This document shows, piece after piece, positions 1 to 8,973 of a DNA stretch of 64,000 bases. The notes beneath the pieces were generated by a model. The model saw only the letters and a program-made list of their open reading frames with translations, ran no database searches and was not told the origin of the DNA. The position numbers and the translations under genes are program-made. Origin of the DNA: Olsenella sp. SW781 (lineage in GTDB: Bacteria > Actinomycetota > Coriobacteriia > Coriobacteriales > Atopobiaceae); assembly GCF_012027725.1 (NCBI RefSeq), contig NZ_SJOU01000007.1, positions 78,984 to 142,983 of the forward strand. Reading direction: 5' to 3'. How positions within the stretch are numbered: the first letter of the stretch is position 1; each line of letters opens with the position of its first letter.

Positions 1-1018
1 CGTCGGCGAGCAGCTCCGGAAGGCGGTCCGCGTCGAGCAGCGGCGCGGCCTCCACGAGGCGCATCTGCGTGTGGGCCCCCGCGGCGGCGCGGACGATCGC
101 GTCCACCTCCGCGGCGCAGCTCCTCGGGTGCGTGGGGTAGACGTCCTCGGTGTGCGACGGGCAGGTGAGGACCCAGATCGGCGCGTCCGGGAACGCCTCG
201 GCCAGCTCGTAGAGGTAGGTTCGCACGTCGCGCTCGACGCGCGCGGCCTGGCAGGGCTCGTAGCGGTAGTTCTCGCCGAACTCCACGACGACGCCCGCCG
301 CGTCCACGCGCTCGGAGAGGCCGACGAGCGAGCCGGGCTGGAAGACCTGGCCGCCCAGGCCCTGGTTGACGAGGTCGAGCCCCAGGTGCTCGGCGAGAAG
401 CGCGCACCAGGAGCGCGAGGGGTCGCGCGCGACGAAGCCCTGGGCGATGGAGTCTCCGAGCACGACGAGCTGGCGGCGCGCGGCCACGGGCTCGAGGTAG
501 GTCCCGTCGCAGGTGACGGTGCGCACGGCGCAGGAGGTGAGGCACGGCAGCCAGACCCGGACGTGATGGGGCTCGCCCATGCCGGGGAGGTGCTGGAGGC
601 CGGGCTCGGGGCCGGCCGCGGGGTCGTCGAGGAGCCACGTGACGAGGTTCTTCTCGTCAGGCAGGGCGAGCGGGAGGCGCCGGCCGTCGACGACGGCGGA
701 TATGCCGTCGAAGGGCGGGCGAGGGCCGTGCGGGTGGCGCTCGACGTCCGCGAGCACGGAGGCCGCGCCGCGCGGGGTGGGGTCCACGCGAGCCTCGAGC
801 GTGAGGCGGGTGGCGTCGGTCTCCATCTCGAGGCAGACGCCCGCCGTGGCCACCGCGAGCTGGCGGTAGAGCCCGGGATGCCAGGCGCGGACGCTCCCCA
901 CGGCGCGCAGCTGCTCCGGCGCGAAGCGCGCCGGACGGACCCAGCCGTCCTTATCGGTTGTGAATCCGAGCGCGCCGTGGAGGAAACCCGACGCGCCGGC
1001 GCTCATCTCAAGGCCCAT
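1..1018 (-). CDS. SGNH/GDSL hydrolase, C-terminus off window
   Basis: Partial gene: about 339 codons are visible and the reading frame runs off the left edge. The N-terminal ~165 residues look like a beta-rich domain; a catalytic SGNH domain follows. Block I is visible as VVLGDSIAQGF (Ser nucleophile), followed by a Gly-rich block (NQGLGGQVF) and a block III-like FGENY. The final Asp-x-x-His block is off the window. The two-domain layout resembles the GDSL-like acylhydrolases with an N-terminal jelly-roll, which act on esters of sugars or small molecules; the substrate is unknown. ATG at 1018 sits one base after GAGGGAG, so ATG at 1006 is an alternative start. The dispersed GAGAAGAAC motif occurs inside the gene (PDEKN). 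Confidence 0.8.
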   Translation of the reverse strand, partial: MGLEMSAGASGFLHGALGFTTDKDGWVRPARFAPEQLRAVGSVRAWHPGLYRQLAVATAGVCLEMETDATRLTLEARVDPTPRGAASVLADVERHPHGPRPPFDGISAVVDGRRLPLALPDEKNLVTWLLDDPAAGPEPGLQHLPGMGEPHHVRVWLPCLTSCAVRTVTCDGTYLEPVAARRQLVVLGDSIAQGFVARDPSRSWCALLAEHLGLDLVNQGLGGQVFQPGSLVGLSERVDAAGVVVEFGENYRYEPCQAARVERDVRTYLYELAEAFPDAPIWVLTCPSHTEDVYPTHPRSCAAEVDAIVRAAAGAHTQMRLVEAAPLLDADRLPELLAD

Positions 1019-1032
1019 GCTCCCTCTCGAAG

Positions 1033-1065
1033 TTGCCTAAAAGGGGCCTGTCCCCTTTTAGGCAA
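1033..1065. repeat. REP-like palindrome, family GCCTAAAAGGGG
   Basis: Perfect 14-bp arms (1033-1046 and 1052-1065, TTGCCTAAAAGGGG and its complement) around a CCTGT loop. A near-identical element lies at 23358-23386. It sits between the SGNH gene and the metallophosphatase stop and could form a hairpin in RNA. Confidence 0.85.
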
Positions 1066-1087
1066 GTATTGTGTCACAAGCTGGCGG

Positions 1088-1861
1088 CTACTCGCCCTCC
1101 AGGACCGGCTCGTAGAACTCCTCCTCGTCGTCGAGCCTGAGGACGAGCACCTGGCCCAGGCCCGCGCCCGCCGCGGCGGCGCTGTCCACGTCCCAGCGGT
1201 CCGCGCCCACGCGCACCATCCGGGCGAGCCCGTCCTCCCCCACGGCCGGGCGGTCCACCTCGTGGGCCATGCGCTCGAGATAGGGGGTCGGGGTGTGGCC
1301 CGCCACGATGACGGGGCCGCGCGCGTCCCCGCCCGAGAGCCCCTCGGCGGCCCCCCAGAAGTCCTCCCTGATCCACGTGAGGTCCTCGGGGTCCTGCGCC
1401 GAGAAGAACGTCTCCACGGCGGCATCCCCCCACGCCTCCTGCGTGACGCGGCCGAGCCGCACGCCGGCGTGCACGAAGAGGAAGAGCCGCCCCGCCACGC
1501 GCGCGCTCGACCAGCGCGGCAGGCCGGCGACCCAACCGAGCAGCTCGTTCGCCTCGTCGTCCTCGATCTCGGAGAGGCCGGCGGAGGTCATGGCTCCGCC
1601 GTTGAGCCCCCAGTTCATGGCGGCGAGGCCGTCCCCGGGGCTGTTCACGCAGTCGATCATGAGGTCCTCGTGGTTGCCCATGAGGACGGTCACGTTGGGC
1701 AGCCCCCGCACGACCCGCAGGACGCCCACCGGGTCGGGCCCGCGGTCGATCATGTCGCCCAGGCAGAAGAAGCGGTCGTCCTCGGAGGGGGACACGCGGT
1801 CGAGGGCGCGCTCGAGCGCGGCGCGGTGACCGTGCACGTCCGAGAACACGTATGTTGCCAT
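1088..1861 (-). CDS. metallophosphatase (PrpE/ApaH-like calcineurin-type phosphoesterase)
   Basis: 257 aa. All dinuclear-metal signatures of the calcineurin-like phosphoesterase fold are present in order: SDVHG at ~7, GDMIDRG at ~37, GNHE at ~64, LFVHAG at ~133 and AGHTP near 190. It should hydrolyse a phosphomonoester, a phosphoprotein or a dinucleotide polyphosphate in the cytoplasm; the real substrate cannot be read from sequence. The length fits bacterial PP2A-like single-domain enzymes. It stands alone, transcribed leftward, with a REP palindrome after its stop. A copy of the dispersed motif (GAGAAGAACG at 1401-1410) lies within the frame. Confidence 0.9.
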   Translation of the reverse strand: MATYVFSDVHGHRAALERALDRVSPSEDDRFFCLGDMIDRGPDPVGVLRVVRGLPNVTVLMGNHEDLMIDCVNSPGDGLAAMNWGLNGGAMTSAGLSEIEDDEANELLGWVAGLPRWSSARVAGRLFLFVHAGVRLGRVTQEAWGDAAVETFFSAQDPEDLTWIREDFWGAAEGLSGGDARGPVIVAGHTPTPYLERMAHEVDRPAVGEDGLARMVRVGADRWDVDSAAAAGAGLGQVLVLRLDDEEEFYEPVLEGE

Positions 1862-1972
1862 CTCGGGCCCTCCCTGACCGAATCCTGCGCGGGGCGCATC
1901 ATCCCTCCCGCTAGCCTACACCCTCGCCGTCTCGGCCGGGCCCCGCGGGCGGGCGAGCGGTCGGGGCGTAAC

Positions 1973-2518
1973 CTAGGAGCGTCGCGTTTTGCGGCGCGAG
2001 CGGCGCATCCTGAGCACCCAGGCGGGCGCGGAGCCGACCTCTATGACGCGGGCGGGAAGATGTCCCTCCCCCGCCGCGCGCACCACCGCGACCACCTCGC
2101 GCATGGTCGACTCGAGGCGGGCGCCCTTGAGGCGGCACTCCCACACCACCACGACGGTCCAGCCCGCCTCCACGAGACGGGCGCTGTCGCGCGCGTCGCG
2201 GGCGCGGTTGCGCGCGAACTTGTCCTGCCAGAAGGCCGAGTGCGTCTTGGGGCGCGAGGGGGAGCAGTGCGGGCAGCGGTGCCAGAAGCACCCGTGCACG
2301 AAGATGGCCACGCGCCGCCCGGGGAAGCACACGTCGGGGTGGCCCGGCGCCTTCTTCCAGTGGAGCCGATAGCCCGTGAGCCCCGCCTCCCGCAGCGCGG
2401 CGCGCACCTTGAGCTCGGGCTTGGTGTCCTTGCTCCGGTTGGCCTGCATGACGTGGCGGGTTGCCTCCGAGGAGGCGGGCGGGGTGTCCGGGCGCGGGCG
2501 TGCGGCGCGCGCTACCAC
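1973..2518 (-). CDS. vsr: very short patch repair (Vsr) DNA mismatch endonuclease
   Basis: 181 aa. The Vsr core is clear: NRSKDTKPELKVRAAL near residue 28, GYRLHWKKAPGHPDVCFP, VAIFVHGCFWHRCPHC (zinc-site Cys/His and catalytic His) and WECRLK. Family members nick 5' of T in T:G mismatches created by deamination of 5-methylcytosine. GTG at 2518 overlaps the stop of the upstream gene by seven bases, suggesting translational coupling. An internal ATG (position 2449) starts just before the conserved core and is the alternative. No cytosine methyltransferase is adjacent, which is unusual because vsr is generally linked to dcm-like or restriction methylases. Confidence 0.88.
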   Translation of the reverse strand: MVARAARPRPDTPPASSEATRHVMQANRSKDTKPELKVRAALREAGLTGYRLHWKKAPGHPDVCFPGRRVAIFVHGCFWHRCPHCSPSRPKTHSAFWQDKFARNRARDARDSARLVEAGWTVVVVWECRLKGARLESTMREVVAVVRAAGEGHLPARVIEVGSAPAWVLRMRRSRRKTRRS

Positions 2519-3477
2519 GTGAAGGGCGCGTCCGGCGCCGAGGGAGCCCCCTCGAAGCTGAGGTCGCCCGTGAGCTCGCGCGCGGCGTCGAGGTCGAGGT
2601 CCGGAGAGCAGAGCCCCGAGATCACCTCTCCCACCCGGCCGCGGGCCCTATCCCAGAGGTCCCAGAAGCCGTCCTCGCTGACCTCGCCCGTGAAGGGGTT
2701 CTCCCAGGCGACGTGCTCGCGGTTGTCGAAGGCGGAGCGGGCGTCGGCGCGGTCGCGGTGCGACATCGCGCAGACGAGCGAGAAGGGCGTGCGGCCGAAC
2801 GCCCGCTCGAGGGTGCCGATGACCGCGCGCTTGCGGCCGCCCGGCGAGTCGAAGATGCGCTGCACGAGGCGGAACTCGATCGCGGCGGTGGAGAAGGTCC
2901 TCGGGTCGATGGCCTTTCCGTAGACCCACAGGGCCACGTAGAAGTACACCTTGTCCACGGCGGCCAGGACCTCATGGCTCGCGGCGAGCGCGTGGGCGTG
3001 CGGGCGATACGTCGAGACCGTCTGGCCGGTGAGCGAGAAGAGCACCGCCTCGTCGAGGTCGCGCTCGATCTCCGCGTGGACCTTCGAGGCGGCGCGCTCG
3101 TCGAGCCCCTCCACGCCCGCGTCGCAGATGCCGTTCTGCCAGTGGTAGACGAGGGGGTGCACGGTGGAGTCGAGAAGCCAGTGGCAGGCGAAGCCGGCCA
3201 CGTAGGCCCGGGCGAGGGTGCGCTCGCGGCCCTCGAGGCCGGCGGCGGCCTCGCGCATGGCGAGCAGCAGCAGCGCCGGGCGCGCCGCGTGCATGGCGTT
3301 GCCGAGCGGGGACCACTTGCGCATGAGCGGGTCGATCACCAGGTAGAAGAGGGGGTCCGGCCCCTGGTTGCCCAGGAGGAACGCGGCGGTCTCGTCATCT
3401 GTCCTGAAGCCGAGCAGGTCCCGTACCTCGTCGAGGGACTCCCGGCCAAAGAGGTCGTGCGTGAGGATCGCGGGCAT
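2512..3477 (-). CDS. zinc-dependent phospholipase C-like protein
   Basis: 321 aa. The N-terminal half carries the metal-binding pattern of the Zn_dep_PLPC family: an N-terminal ILTHDLFG, GNQGPDPLFY at ~36 and YVAGFACHWLLDSTVHPLVY at ~92 with spaced His/Asp ligands. No signal peptide is visible, unlike secreted clostridial phospholipases, so this is probably one of the cytoplasmic members of unknown substrate. The gene is coupled to vsr downstream by a 7-base overlap. Its promoter side faces a large perfect palindrome at 3538-3604. Confidence 0.72.
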   Translation of the reverse strand: MPAILTHDLFGRESLDEVRDLLGFRTDDETAAFLLGNQGPDPLFYLVIDPLMRKWSPLGNAMHAARPALLLLAMREAAAGLEGRERTLARAYVAGFACHWLLDSTVHPLVYHWQNGICDAGVEGLDERAASKVHAEIERDLDEAVLFSLTGQTVSTYRPHAHALAASHEVLAAVDKVYFYVALWVYGKAIDPRTFSTAAIEFRLVQRIFDSPGGRKRAVIGTLERAFGRTPFSLVCAMSHRDRADARSAFDNREHVAWENPFTGEVSEDGFWDLWDRARGRVGEVISGLCSPDLDLDAARELTGDLSFEGAPSAPDAPFTW

Positions 3478-3537
3478 GGCGCGCCTTTCGTCGTGTGTGC
3501 TCCCCCGATTATGCCACGGCGTCGGGCTCGTGCCACC

Positions 3538-3604
3538 GTGCCACTGGCGTCAGGTTTGTTTGGCACGCGAGTCGCGTGCCAAACAAACCTGACGCCAGTG
3601 GCAC
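3538..3604. repeat. perfect 67-bp palindrome, REP family TGGCGTCAGGTTT
   Basis: Arms of 33 bp (3538-3570 and 3572-3604) match perfectly about a single central base; pairing continues imperfectly outwards through a second GTGCCAC block. Core is GTGCCACTGGCGTCAGG followed by TTTGTTTGGCACGCGA. Relatives are at 17491-17522, 21521-21586, 40266-40389 and 63181-63213. It sits between divergent genes. Confidence 0.95.
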
Positions 3605-3702
3605 ACCGTGGCACACGCGGTCTTTTACGCACTTCTTACCGCACGCGTGCCCCGTGCTCGACTACCATGGAAACGTTGCGTCGCCACAACGGGAGGGGCC
3701 TC

Positions 3703-4929
3703 ATGGCTAGCCAGAAGATGACCAAGGCAGAGAAGAGCTGGATCGTCTACGACGTGGGCAACTCAGCCCTCGTTCTTCTCGCCACGAGCGTGATCCCGAT
3801 CTACTTCTCCTTCCTCTCCCCCGACGGCGGGGTCGTGGTGGCGTGGAGCTATGCCGAGACGGTGGCGTCACTCATCATCGCGCTGCTCATGCCCGTGCTG
3901 GGGTCGATTGCGGACATGCAGGGCATGAAGAAGAGGTTCATCGTCGGCTGCGTGGGCACGGGCGTGGTGGCCACGGTGGCGCTCGGCTTTGTGACCGCGG
4001 CCATGGCGTTTCTGATCATCTACGTCATCTCCTCGGTGGCGCTGAACTCCTCGATGGTCTTCTACGACGCGCTGCTGGTCGACACCACGACCGACGACCG
4101 CATGGACGAGATTTCCTCCCAGGGCTACGCCTGGGGCTATATCGGCAGCTGCGTCCCCTTCATCGCGTGCCTGGGCGTGGTCCTGGGCTACGAGGCGCTG
4201 GGCATCACCCTGCAGACCGCCATGCAGATTGCGTTCATCATCACCGGCGCGTGGTGGGCCGTCTTCACCGTCCCGCTGCTCAAGAACGTCCAGCAGAGGC
4301 ACTTCAAGCCGCGCGAGCCGCACGCCGTCTCCCGCGCCATCCGCGGCCTCGCGGGGACGCTGCGCGAGATCTGGGCCAACCGCGCCATCCGCTACTACAT
4401 GATCGCGTACTTCTTCTACATCGACGGCGTGCACACCATCATCAAGCTCTCGACGAGCTACGGAACCGAGCTGGGGATCGACTCCACGCAGCTCGTGCTC
4501 GCGCTTCTCGTCACGCAGTTCGTGGCCTTCCCGAGCGCCATCATCTACGGCCGCCTCTCGTCGAAGTACGGCACGCGCCGCATGCTGCTGATCGCCATCG
4601 CGGCCTACTTTGGCATCACCCTCTTTGCCGCGTTCTTCCTGCGCTCGGCCGCCGAGTTCTGGTTCCTGGCCATCCTCGTGGGCATGTTCCAGGGCGGCAT
4701 CCAGGCGCTCAGCCGCTCCGAGTTTGGCAAGCTGGCCCCTAAGGAGCGCGCCAACGAGTACTTCGGCTTCTTCGACATCTTCGGCAAGTACGCCGCCATC
4801 CTGGGCACGTTCCTGGTGGGCACGTTCACGGCGCTCACCGGCAACTCCAGCCTCGGCGTGCTCTCGATTGCGGTGCTCTTTGTCGTGGGCTTCCTCGTGA
4901 TGCTGCGCGTCCCAGAGCGCACGGCGTAG
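3703..4929 (+). CDS. MFS transporter, UMF1/Atg22-like
   Basis: 408 aa with about 11-12 hydrophobic segments across the whole length. The start SWIVYDVGNSALVLLATSVIPIYF is typical of the UMF1 (Atg22-type) major facilitator family. The inter-TM loop SIADMQGMKKRFI corresponds to the A-motif region, and GRLSSKYGTRRML is the repeat of that loop in the second half. Members are proposed to export small solutes or amino acids, but substrates are generally unassigned. ATG at 3703 follows GGGAGGGG by four bases. A Rho-independent-type hairpin follows at 4984-5031. It contains an exact CGTTCTTCTCGCC motif copy at 3771. Confidence 0.85.
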   Translation: MASQKMTKAEKSWIVYDVGNSALVLLATSVIPIYFSFLSPDGGVVVAWSYAETVASLIIALLMPVLGSIADMQGMKKRFIVGCVGTGVVATVALGFVTAAMAFLIIYVISSVALNSSMVFYDALLVDTTTDDRMDEISSQGYAWGYIGSCVPFIACLGVVLGYEALGITLQTAMQIAFIITGAWWAVFTVPLLKNVQQRHFKPREPHAVSRAIRGLAGTLREIWANRAIRYYMIAYFFYIDGVHTIIKLSTSYGTELGIDSTQLVLALLVTQFVAFPSAIIYGRLSSKYGTRRMLLIAIAAYFGITLFAAFFLRSAAEFWFLAILVGMFQGGIQALSRSEFGKLAPKERANEYFGFFDIFGKYAAILGTFLVGTFTALTGNSSLGVLSIAVLFVVGFLVMLRVPERTA

Positions 4930-4983
4930 GCCTGGCCAGCAGCGGTACGGTTCCACGGGCACGCGTAGCCTCGCTTTTTCAGC

Positions 4984-5031
4984 AATCCCCGTTTCCGCGT
5001 TCTCCCAAGGATGCGTAAACGGGGATTTTTC
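4984..5031 (+). terminator. terminator hairpin after the MFS gene
   Basis: AATCCCCGTTT (4984-4994) pairs with AAACGGGGATT (5018-5028) and is followed by T residues, 55 bp after the MFS stop. The 23-nt loop contains GCGTTCTCCC, resembling a conserved loop seen in hairpins at 13345 and 59007. Confidence 0.8.
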
Positions 5032-5054
5032 GTACATCGGCATACTTTTTCGAG

Positions 5055-5111
5055 ATTGCGCGTCAACTAGTTTGAGTTTTATCACGCGTAACCCGCGATG
5101 TGCGAAAACCG
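5055..5111. repeat. 57-bp degenerate direct repeat, left copy
   Basis: Aligned without gaps to 6558-6614, roughly 70% of positions agree. Shared blocks are TTGCGC, TAGTT, GTTTT, CACGCGTAA and GATGTGCG. The two copies bracket the nuclease-fold gene 5362-6471. Confidence 0.65.
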
Positions 5112-5361
5112 CCGTCTGCGCATCCTCATGAGGGGGGCAGCCGCATCAACGCCGCCAGCAAACGTGTAGTTCCAGAGAATCCGAAAGCCCTCGCGCAAAC
5201 GCACGACACGGCCTCATTTTTTTCTTGCGGACGCCCGACCTCGCGCCAAGCAGTCCGCACGCCCCTCGCGGAAAGCCCGACGCACGCCCAGAAGAATGGA
5301 ATCGTCAGCTTCGTGAAAGTCCCGTCTGCTAGCCTCCCGTCACCACGAAGAGAGGAGGCCC

Positions 5362-6471
5362 ATGGACATCTTCCTTGCGCACGAGGACTCCCTGAAGGTA
5401 CTGCGCCACGCCCGAAGAACAGGGGACCTTGCGCTGATCCCCGCAGACAGGGAGGCGATCCAGCGCGACCATGGCCGGATCGACGCCTCGAGCCTGGTCT
5501 CGGCTCTTCCCGGAGACGTCCTCGCCCCCACGCGCGCGCAGCCCGTCTCCCTGCGCTTTGCGGACGATGCGTCACGCAGCCAATGCGGTATCGTCCGGGC
5601 GGTCCCCAACCTCGCGCGCCTGCCCGACGGCTCGTACCTGGAACTCATCAGCTCGTCAGGAGGTCCGCTCCCTGCCGCGGCGGGAGAGCCCGTCCACGTG
5701 TTTGTTGAGGCGGCCGGGCTCTCGCTCCTCAGCGCGGCCCAATCCCTTGGCGAGCTGGTTCGCAGGGAGCGGCTCACGAGAAATGCCGCGCTCGTTCGCC
5801 TCAGCGGTTTTATCATGGAGCTCTGCGGCTCATACGCGCGCGACCCCCTCTCCCCCTCCGCAGGAGAGGTCGCCTATGACCTCCCCCCGGTCTCGTCAGT
5901 CGCCGAGGCAACGTCATTCCTCGAGTCGGTGAGCGGTCTTCACGGTCACACGCTCGCCAACATGGCGGCAGGCTATGCCAACGACGGCTCGGGCTCCACC
6001 ATGGAGACGCTGTGGTATCACGCGTTCTGCCTTCCGCCGCGCCTCGGCGGCATGCACCTTCAAAGGCCCCTCCAGAACGCTCCTCTGGAATGGCCTGACG
6101 AGGTCAGTAATCTCGTCAGCCACCAGACCATGCGGCCCGACTTCTACTGGGCGCTCTACCACGCGGCATGCGAGCACCAGGGGAAAGACCATGCGAGCGA
6201 GGAGGCGCTCGCCGAGGACTGCGATCGGGCACGAGACTACGAGCTGTGCGGAATCGACTACTTCCCCGTGACCAAGAAGGACGCGCGCAGCGAAAAGGCC
6301 GTCCGGGCGTTTCTCGCCCAGCTCGTTGAGAAGTTTGCGCCATACGAGGGCCCGTCCTTCAAGCGAAGGATGCGGCAGCGCCTCGATGACCCTGACGTCG
6401 TTCTGGCACGAAGCGTCCTTCTCTCCCAGCTGAGGCCGGCGTCACAGCGCTGGCAGGACGAGGATGCGTAA
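5362..6471 (+). CDS. uncharacterised protein with PD-(D/E)XK-like nuclease segment
   Basis: 369 aa, ATG at 5362 after AGAGGAGG. No exact family recognised. The N-terminus MDIFLAHEDSLKVLRHAR resembles a paralogous group I associate with Coriobacteria. The region 215-300 has the order expected of a Vsr/DUF559-type PD-(D/E)XK fold: STMETLWYHAF (possible acidic ligand), LPPRLGG, MRPDFYW (Asp), ACEHQGKDH (E-x-x-x-K-like) and then a conserved DCDRARDYELCGIDYFPVT helix-strand. A DNA-cleaving or AbiEi-like role is inference only. The gene stands alone, and the flanking 57-bp repeats suggest it was inserted as a unit. Confidence 0.6.
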   Translation: MDIFLAHEDSLKVLRHARRTGDLALIPADREAIQRDHGRIDASSLVSALPGDVLAPTRAQPVSLRFADDASRSQCGIVRAVPNLARLPDGSYLELISSSGGPLPAAAGEPVHVFVEAAGLSLLSAAQSLGELVRRERLTRNAALVRLSGFIMELCGSYARDPLSPSAGEVAYDLPPVSSVAEATSFLESVSGLHGHTLANMAAGYANDGSGSTMETLWYHAFCLPPRLGGMHLQRPLQNAPLEWPDEVSNLVSHQTMRPDFYWALYHAACEHQGKDHASEEALAEDCDRARDYELCGIDYFPVTKKDARSEKAVRAFLAQLVEKFAPYEGPSFKRRMRQRLDDPDVVLARSVLLSQLRPASQRWQDEDA

Positions 6472-6557
6472 ATCCCGATTGGCGGACATTGGAGTTTCCG
6501 CGTCCTTCTCGGCACGCGCATTCTGGGATTCGTGGCCAAACGGAGCCCGCATTCCAA

Positions 6558-6614
6558 GTTGCGCATGGGATAGTTCAAGGTTTTGCACGCGTAAACCGAG
6601 ATGTGCGGAAATCC
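6558..6614. repeat. 57-bp degenerate direct repeat, right copy
   Basis: Partner of 5055-5111, same orientation, located 87 bp after the stop of the nuclease-fold gene. Confidence 0.65.
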
Positions 6615-6626
6615 CGGAATACGCGT

Positions 6627-6711
6627 GGCGAGAAGGACGGGCGGGGGCAGGCAGACTAGCGAGAAGGACGGGCGGGGCACAGGCGCCCTAGGGGACGTCC
6701 GGGCCCCGCCC
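6627..6711 (-). terminator. argD-side terminator with duplicated motif tail
   Basis: Read on the minus strand, GGGCGGGG (6711-6704) pairs with CCCCGCCC (6677-6670), then GTCCTTCTCGC (6669-6659) takes the place of a T-tract. A second GCCCGTCCTTCTCGCC lies directly after, to 6627. It follows the argD stop at 6739. The motif-as-tail arrangement recurs at several gene ends. Confidence 0.6.
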
Positions 6712-6738
6712 GAAATGGCAGCGGCTCTAGATGGAAGC

Positions 6739-8007
<1,269 letters not shown>

Positions 8008-8022
8008 GGGACATCCTTTCCC

Positions 8023-8904
8023 CTAGGCATTGTCCTGCGTGAACATGGTACCGCAGCCCGCGTCGGTGAAGATCTCCAATAGCAGCGAATGCGGGAAGGT
8101 TCCGTTGAGAATGACGACCTCGGAGACGCCCGCGTCGAGGGCCTCGGCGATGGAGCGGATCTTGGGCAGCATGCCGCCGTCGAGCGTTCCGGAGTCGAGC
8201 AGCTCGTGGGTCTCGGCGCGCGTGAGGCTCTGAATCAGGGAGTCCTCGTCGGAGACGTCGCCGTAGAGGCCATCGACGTCGGTGAGGTAGATGAGCTTGT
8301 CGGCGCCCATGGCCTCGGCGATCTTTCCTGCCGCCACGTCCGCGTTGATGTTGAAGAAGCCGTCCGGCGCGCACCCCACCGTGGCGACCACGGGGATGTA
8401 GCCGTCCTCGAGGATGGTCTCGATGAGGCTCGGGTCCACCTCGCGGATGCGGCCCACGCGGCCGAGCTCGGGGTCGATCTGCTCGGCCTTCAGGGTCTTG
8501 CCGTCCGCGCCGGAGATGCCCACGGCGTTGTGCCCGTACTCGTTGAGCGCCCAGACGAGGTCCTGGTTGACCTTGCCCACAAGCACCTCGCGCACGGCCT
8601 CCATCGTGGCGTCGTCGGTCACGCGCAGGCCGCCCTTGAACTGCACGGGAAGGCCCAGCGCCTTCACGTGCGCGCTGATGGCCTTGCCGCCGCCGTGGAC
8701 GAGCACGATGCGGATGCCCAAGAGCTTGAGCATCTCGATGTCAGCCACCACCTGGCGGCAGAGCTCGGGGTTCTCCATGGCCGACCCGCCGTACTTGATG
8801 ACGAAGGTCTTGCCTGCCATGCGATGGATCCACGGCAGGGCCTCGTTCAGGACGTCGACCTTCGAGGAGGCGCGCTCGCGCTCCTGCCTGTCGCGCTGCT
8901 TCAT
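8023..8904 (-). CDS. argB: acetylglutamate kinase
   Basis: 293 aa amino-acid kinase. It phosphorylates N-acetylglutamate with ATP in the second committed step to ornithine. Signatures: KTFVIKYGGSAM at the N-terminus (catalytic Lys, Gly loop), VLVHGGGKAIS at ~76 and NINADVAAGKIAEAMGADK (acidic ligand region) at ~205. The N-terminal ~20 residues form a charged helix before the kinase core, as in arginine-sensitive hexameric enzymes, so feedback inhibition is plausible but not proven. ATG at 8904 follows AAGGAG. The argJ-argB gap of 69 bp holds one copy of the dispersed motif at 8925-8937. Confidence 0.95.
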   Translation of the reverse strand: MKQRDRQERERASSKVDVLNEALPWIHRMAGKTFVIKYGGSAMENPELCRQVVADIEMLKLLGIRIVLVHGGGKAISAHVKALGLPVQFKGGLRVTDDATMEAVREVLVGKVNQDLVWALNEYGHNAVGISGADGKTLKAEQIDPELGRVGRIREVDPSLIETILEDGYIPVVATVGCAPDGFFNINADVAAGKIAEAMGADKLIYLTDVDGLYGDVSDEDSLIQSLTRAETHELLDSGTLDGGMLPKIRSIAEALDAGVSEVVILNGTFPHSLLLEIFTDAGCGTMFTQDNA

Positions 8905-8973
8905 GGTTGCTCCTTAGATACGCTGGCGAGAAGAACGTGGGGACGGAGGGGCCGCCTCGGCCCCGTGCCCACG

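Larger units (their letters stand above)
4930..5361. other. intergenic region with terminator and degenerate repeat
   Basis: 432 bp without a convincing gene. It holds the MFS terminator hairpin (4984-5031), an AT-richer stretch, and the first copy of a 57-bp degenerate direct repeat (5055-5111) whose partner is at 6558-6614 on the other side of the next gene. The base composition is locally lower in GC than in neighbouring genes. Confidence 0.7.

Noticed and set aside
71..2923. 950-residue open frame on the plus strand
   Set aside because: Antisense to the SGNH, phosphatase and Vsr genes; composition is Arg/Gly/Ala-rich with no domains, and the opposite strand encodes clear families. High GC creates such long shadow frames.
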